Source: Tetradesmus obliquus (Eukaryota; Chlorophyta; Chlorophyceae; Sphaeropleales; Scenedesmaceae). Taken from it: a stretch of DNA of 64,000 nucleotides. The translations under genes and the position numbers were made by a program. Positions 61,716-64,000 of the stretch are shown piece after piece (position 1 is the stretch's first letter; each line of letters begins with the position of its first letter). Under the pieces are notes generated by a model, which saw nothing but the letters and a program-made list of their open reading frames with translations, was not told where the DNA came from and searched no databases. The stretch is from positions 124,001 to 188,000 of the forward strand of contig CP126197.1 of NCBI GenBank assembly GCA_030272155.1. Reading direction: 5' to 3'.

Positions 61716-63736
61716 CTAAGCACACTGGCAGGCAGCAGCGGACCACTGTGTGCCCTGGGGGCAGCTGCACACGGCGCCTGTGCAGCCCGGCGCGCACACC
61801 TCACCATGTATGGCATACTCCCCAATGCCCCTCTTCAGCCCGCTGGCGCAGCTAAACCCGTCAGCAGACGTCTGCTGGTACCCCGGCGCAAGAACGATGA
61901 TATCCGCTTCTACCATCTGGCCATCTGGCGTAAGCCGCGTGTTATTGCCAAAGGCAATGCGCGAGGTGCCAAAGTCGATCGTGCTGTCCTCCTCTATGAA
62001 CAGAGCACCACAAGTTGCATTCATCCGGGGAAAGCCAGGCGGCTGGCACTCGAAGGTGCTGCACTGCGTGTCATCCACACAGCTGTTGCCCTGCACGCAG
62101 CCAGTCGCTGTCTGCCAGACAACGACAGACTTGCCGCCTGCATACAGGCACGCACCGTGCGAGCCGCTGTATTTGGCTCCAGTGCCCGAATTGTTATAAC
62201 ACGTCATGCTGGGACCTTGTATGATGAGCCGCTGCTTATCTTTGACGACTAATCCACCCGCTGCATTGCCAGACACAGCAAGCCCAGCTTTAAACAACAG
62301 GTTGCCAGAAGATGCCATGACTGCCGGCTGCCTTCCTTCAGAGTCCTGGCTGTTTTTGAATGCCACAGCTTGCTCAGCCGCCACGTTGCATGCCTCCAGC
62401 TTCCACATGATGCCTGCGCCGCCTTCAAAATTGCCACTGCCTTTGAATTGAATATTTGAGTAGCTGCAGGCGAGTCCGACATCACTAGAGAAGTCGCCAG
62501 GCCCAGGGCGCCGCAAAAACGCCACTTGTTTATAAAACACAACAGTGCTGCCAGCCGCAGAGATGCAGCCGCCGTGTGAAACCACGCCATATCTCTCTGC
62601 AGCGGAGTCCGAGGTGTTGGCATCCGGCCACGGCGCCGCAAACGAGCAGCTGAGCGGGCCGGCAAATGATGCACTGCTGTTCACCAAAACCATGCCGGCT
62701 TTGTATGCATCGCTGCTCCTGTCCAGCGCGACAGCCCCCAAGAATTGTGCGGAGCTTTTTGCGCTGAGGTACAGCGCCCCCTTGGTGTTGTTTGTGAATG
62801 TGCCTGAGCGCCGCAGCCGCAGCAGTGTGGGCCCGGCAGCATACAGGCCTGAAGTTTCTGTGAAAGCCTGGCCTTCAGGTGACAAGACATCAGGGTCTGT
62901 GGGGTCTGCTGGCAGCGCCAGTTTCGCCACCTGCACCTCTCTATAGGACTTGCTGTTGTGTGCCGTGATGAGAGGCCCTTTGAAGTTGAGGGTGAGCCGC
63001 TTGCCAGGCAATGGCGCGCTGCAGGGCAGGGCAGCAGCAGAAGGTGCAGCATTATGCATACTGTGAGTGTGGCAGAGTGCATTCAGCAGGACCTGAGTGG
63101 TGATGAGCACTGACAGCCTGTGCCTGAGGCGGCGGCGCGCTGCGGGCCGGGGCAGCAGCAGATCATGTTGTTGGGCAGCGTTGCGCTTGATCGGGTTGCG
63201 GAAGAGTGCAGGCCTTGATGTCAGATGTTGGCGGGCGGTGACAGCTAGCAGGGCAAAACTTCTGGTGTGATGCATGCTGTGAGATGGGTGCTTTGAAGCA
63301 GCATACATGGTGGCAGCAGCATGTGGTGCCACGCTTGCCATTTGGTACAGAGGCTGCAGACAATGATTGCGCAACCAACACCGAAGCCGGCCTAGCTGCA
63401 GCACCTGCAGCCAGCGCAGGCCTAGCACTGCTGTTTGCTGTTGCGTAAACCTTTCATGCGCACCTCCAGATCGCGCCCCAGCGGTTGAAGGAGAATGTGG
63501 TTGTGCCCTCAAACGTCGCGCTGCTGGCTGTGGTGAGCCCCGCAGCACCCCGCAGGCCGCTGGCTTTGAGCACACTCCACATGCACACCCAGTAGTAGAA
63601 GATGTCTTCAAGCATGCGGTCCTCAACTAGCTCGCATGCTACTAGGTTGTAGGAGTTCTCCAGCCAGGAGGTGTTGGTGAAGGTAAGGGAGGCGCTGTCG
63701 TCGTCCTCGTTGGCGACTGCCCTGGGGCTGATGCGC
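61716..63736 (-). CDS. Extracellular repeat protein, probably parallel beta-helix; 5' end unresolved
   Basis: Two exons are clear: 63464-63736 and 61716-63018, joined in phase 2. The first encodes ASLTFTNTSWLENSYNLVAC and ends SATFEGTTTFSFNRWGAIW. The second encodes 434 residues of short Gly/Asn/Ser-rich strands, such as LRLRRSGTFTNNTKGALYLS, SCSYSNIQFKGSGNFEGGAG and SGNAAGGLVVKDKQ, with several sequons and a Cys-rich end (CAPGCTGAVCSCPQGTQW). Repeated short motifs of the type aromatic-x-gly-asn suggest a right-handed beta-helix like algal cell-surface or polymorphic outer-membrane-type repeats. The start is missing: in the 260 bases before the first exon there is a stretch reading DDTLRYAVWAG, typical of such helices, but I could not join it in phase. 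The gene probably begins beyond the window edge. Confidence 0.72.
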
Positions 63737-64000
63737 CTGTGGCGGCGGCAGCAGCAGCAGCAGCAGCAGCAGCAGTGTGTAAGAGTTCCGCAAAGTTGTA
63801 GGCCCAGCAGCTGTTGTTTCTCTGGCAGAGCCCGCTGTAACATTATATATGAGTGACTGGCGGACTGTCGGTATCACTGTTACGGGCGTCAACAGCCACA
63901 TGTTCTACTGCATCGGGGCTGTTACCGACTCGCCTTGCACCTGCCCACACAGCATATCTAAGAGTGTCATCATGCAAGTTCGACCAGCAGGCAGCAGCAG
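63737..64000. other. 5' flank or intron of the beta-helix gene
   Basis: It contains CAG repeats (63750-63776; CTG on the coding strand, before the acceptor at 63736) and a minus-strand reading DDTLRYAV that may be an earlier exon of the same gene. Confidence 0.4.

Overview
The window is nuclear DNA of a green alga, most likely a chlorophyte of the class Chlorophyceae. The reasons are: genes are cut into many short exons with clean GT-AG borders; CAG/CTG triplet repeats are abundant in exons (poly-Gln, poly-Ala) and introns; candidate TGTAA polyadenylation signals lie downstream of several genes; and the families are plant/algal (a plant-type WD40 protein, organellar GatC, SelO, a class of small HSP, golgin). 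The order is an inference; the exon structures below were read base by base and each model keeps one open frame across all junctions.

Layout. 1-1820: no supportable gene. 1821-8351 (+): 12-exon secreted protein built from Cys-Cys repeats. 8352-13090: gene-poor, made largely of decayed tandem repeats, with one unassigned reading frame on the minus strand. 13091-16391 (-): 10-exon WD40 protein. 17048-17473 (-): weak small-gene candidate. 17714-27905 (+): 11-exon golgin of about 2,555 residues. 28325-28695 (+): small RIIa/DPY-30-like protein. 30265-31426 (-): small heat-shock protein with a heat-shock promoter. 33772-38059 (-): SSF sodium:solute symporter. 38996-46805 (-): SelO protein-AMPylase with Cys at the selenocysteine position. 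48375-49615 (-): small single-span protein resembling MLRQ/NDUFA4. 51639-54994 (+): GatC fused to an EMAPII-type tRNA-binding domain. 55722-59533 (+): histidine phosphatase with a long disordered N-terminus. 61716-63736 (-): extracellular repeat protein, 5' end not resolved. The genes do not form a functional cluster; SelO and the MLRQ-like protein (probably mitochondrial) and the GatC fusion (probably organellar) are the only ones with a common theme.

The most unusual feature is not a gene. In four genes (WD40, symporter, SelO, GatC fusion) the introns carry extra, diverged copies of the end of the neighbouring exon, each still attached to its splice site. I count about 15 donor-side and 6 to 8 acceptor-side copies. 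In SelO the copies of the catalytic exon carry Asp-to-Asn changes in the active site and keep compatible splice phases. The second notable item is the GatC-tRNA-binding fusion.
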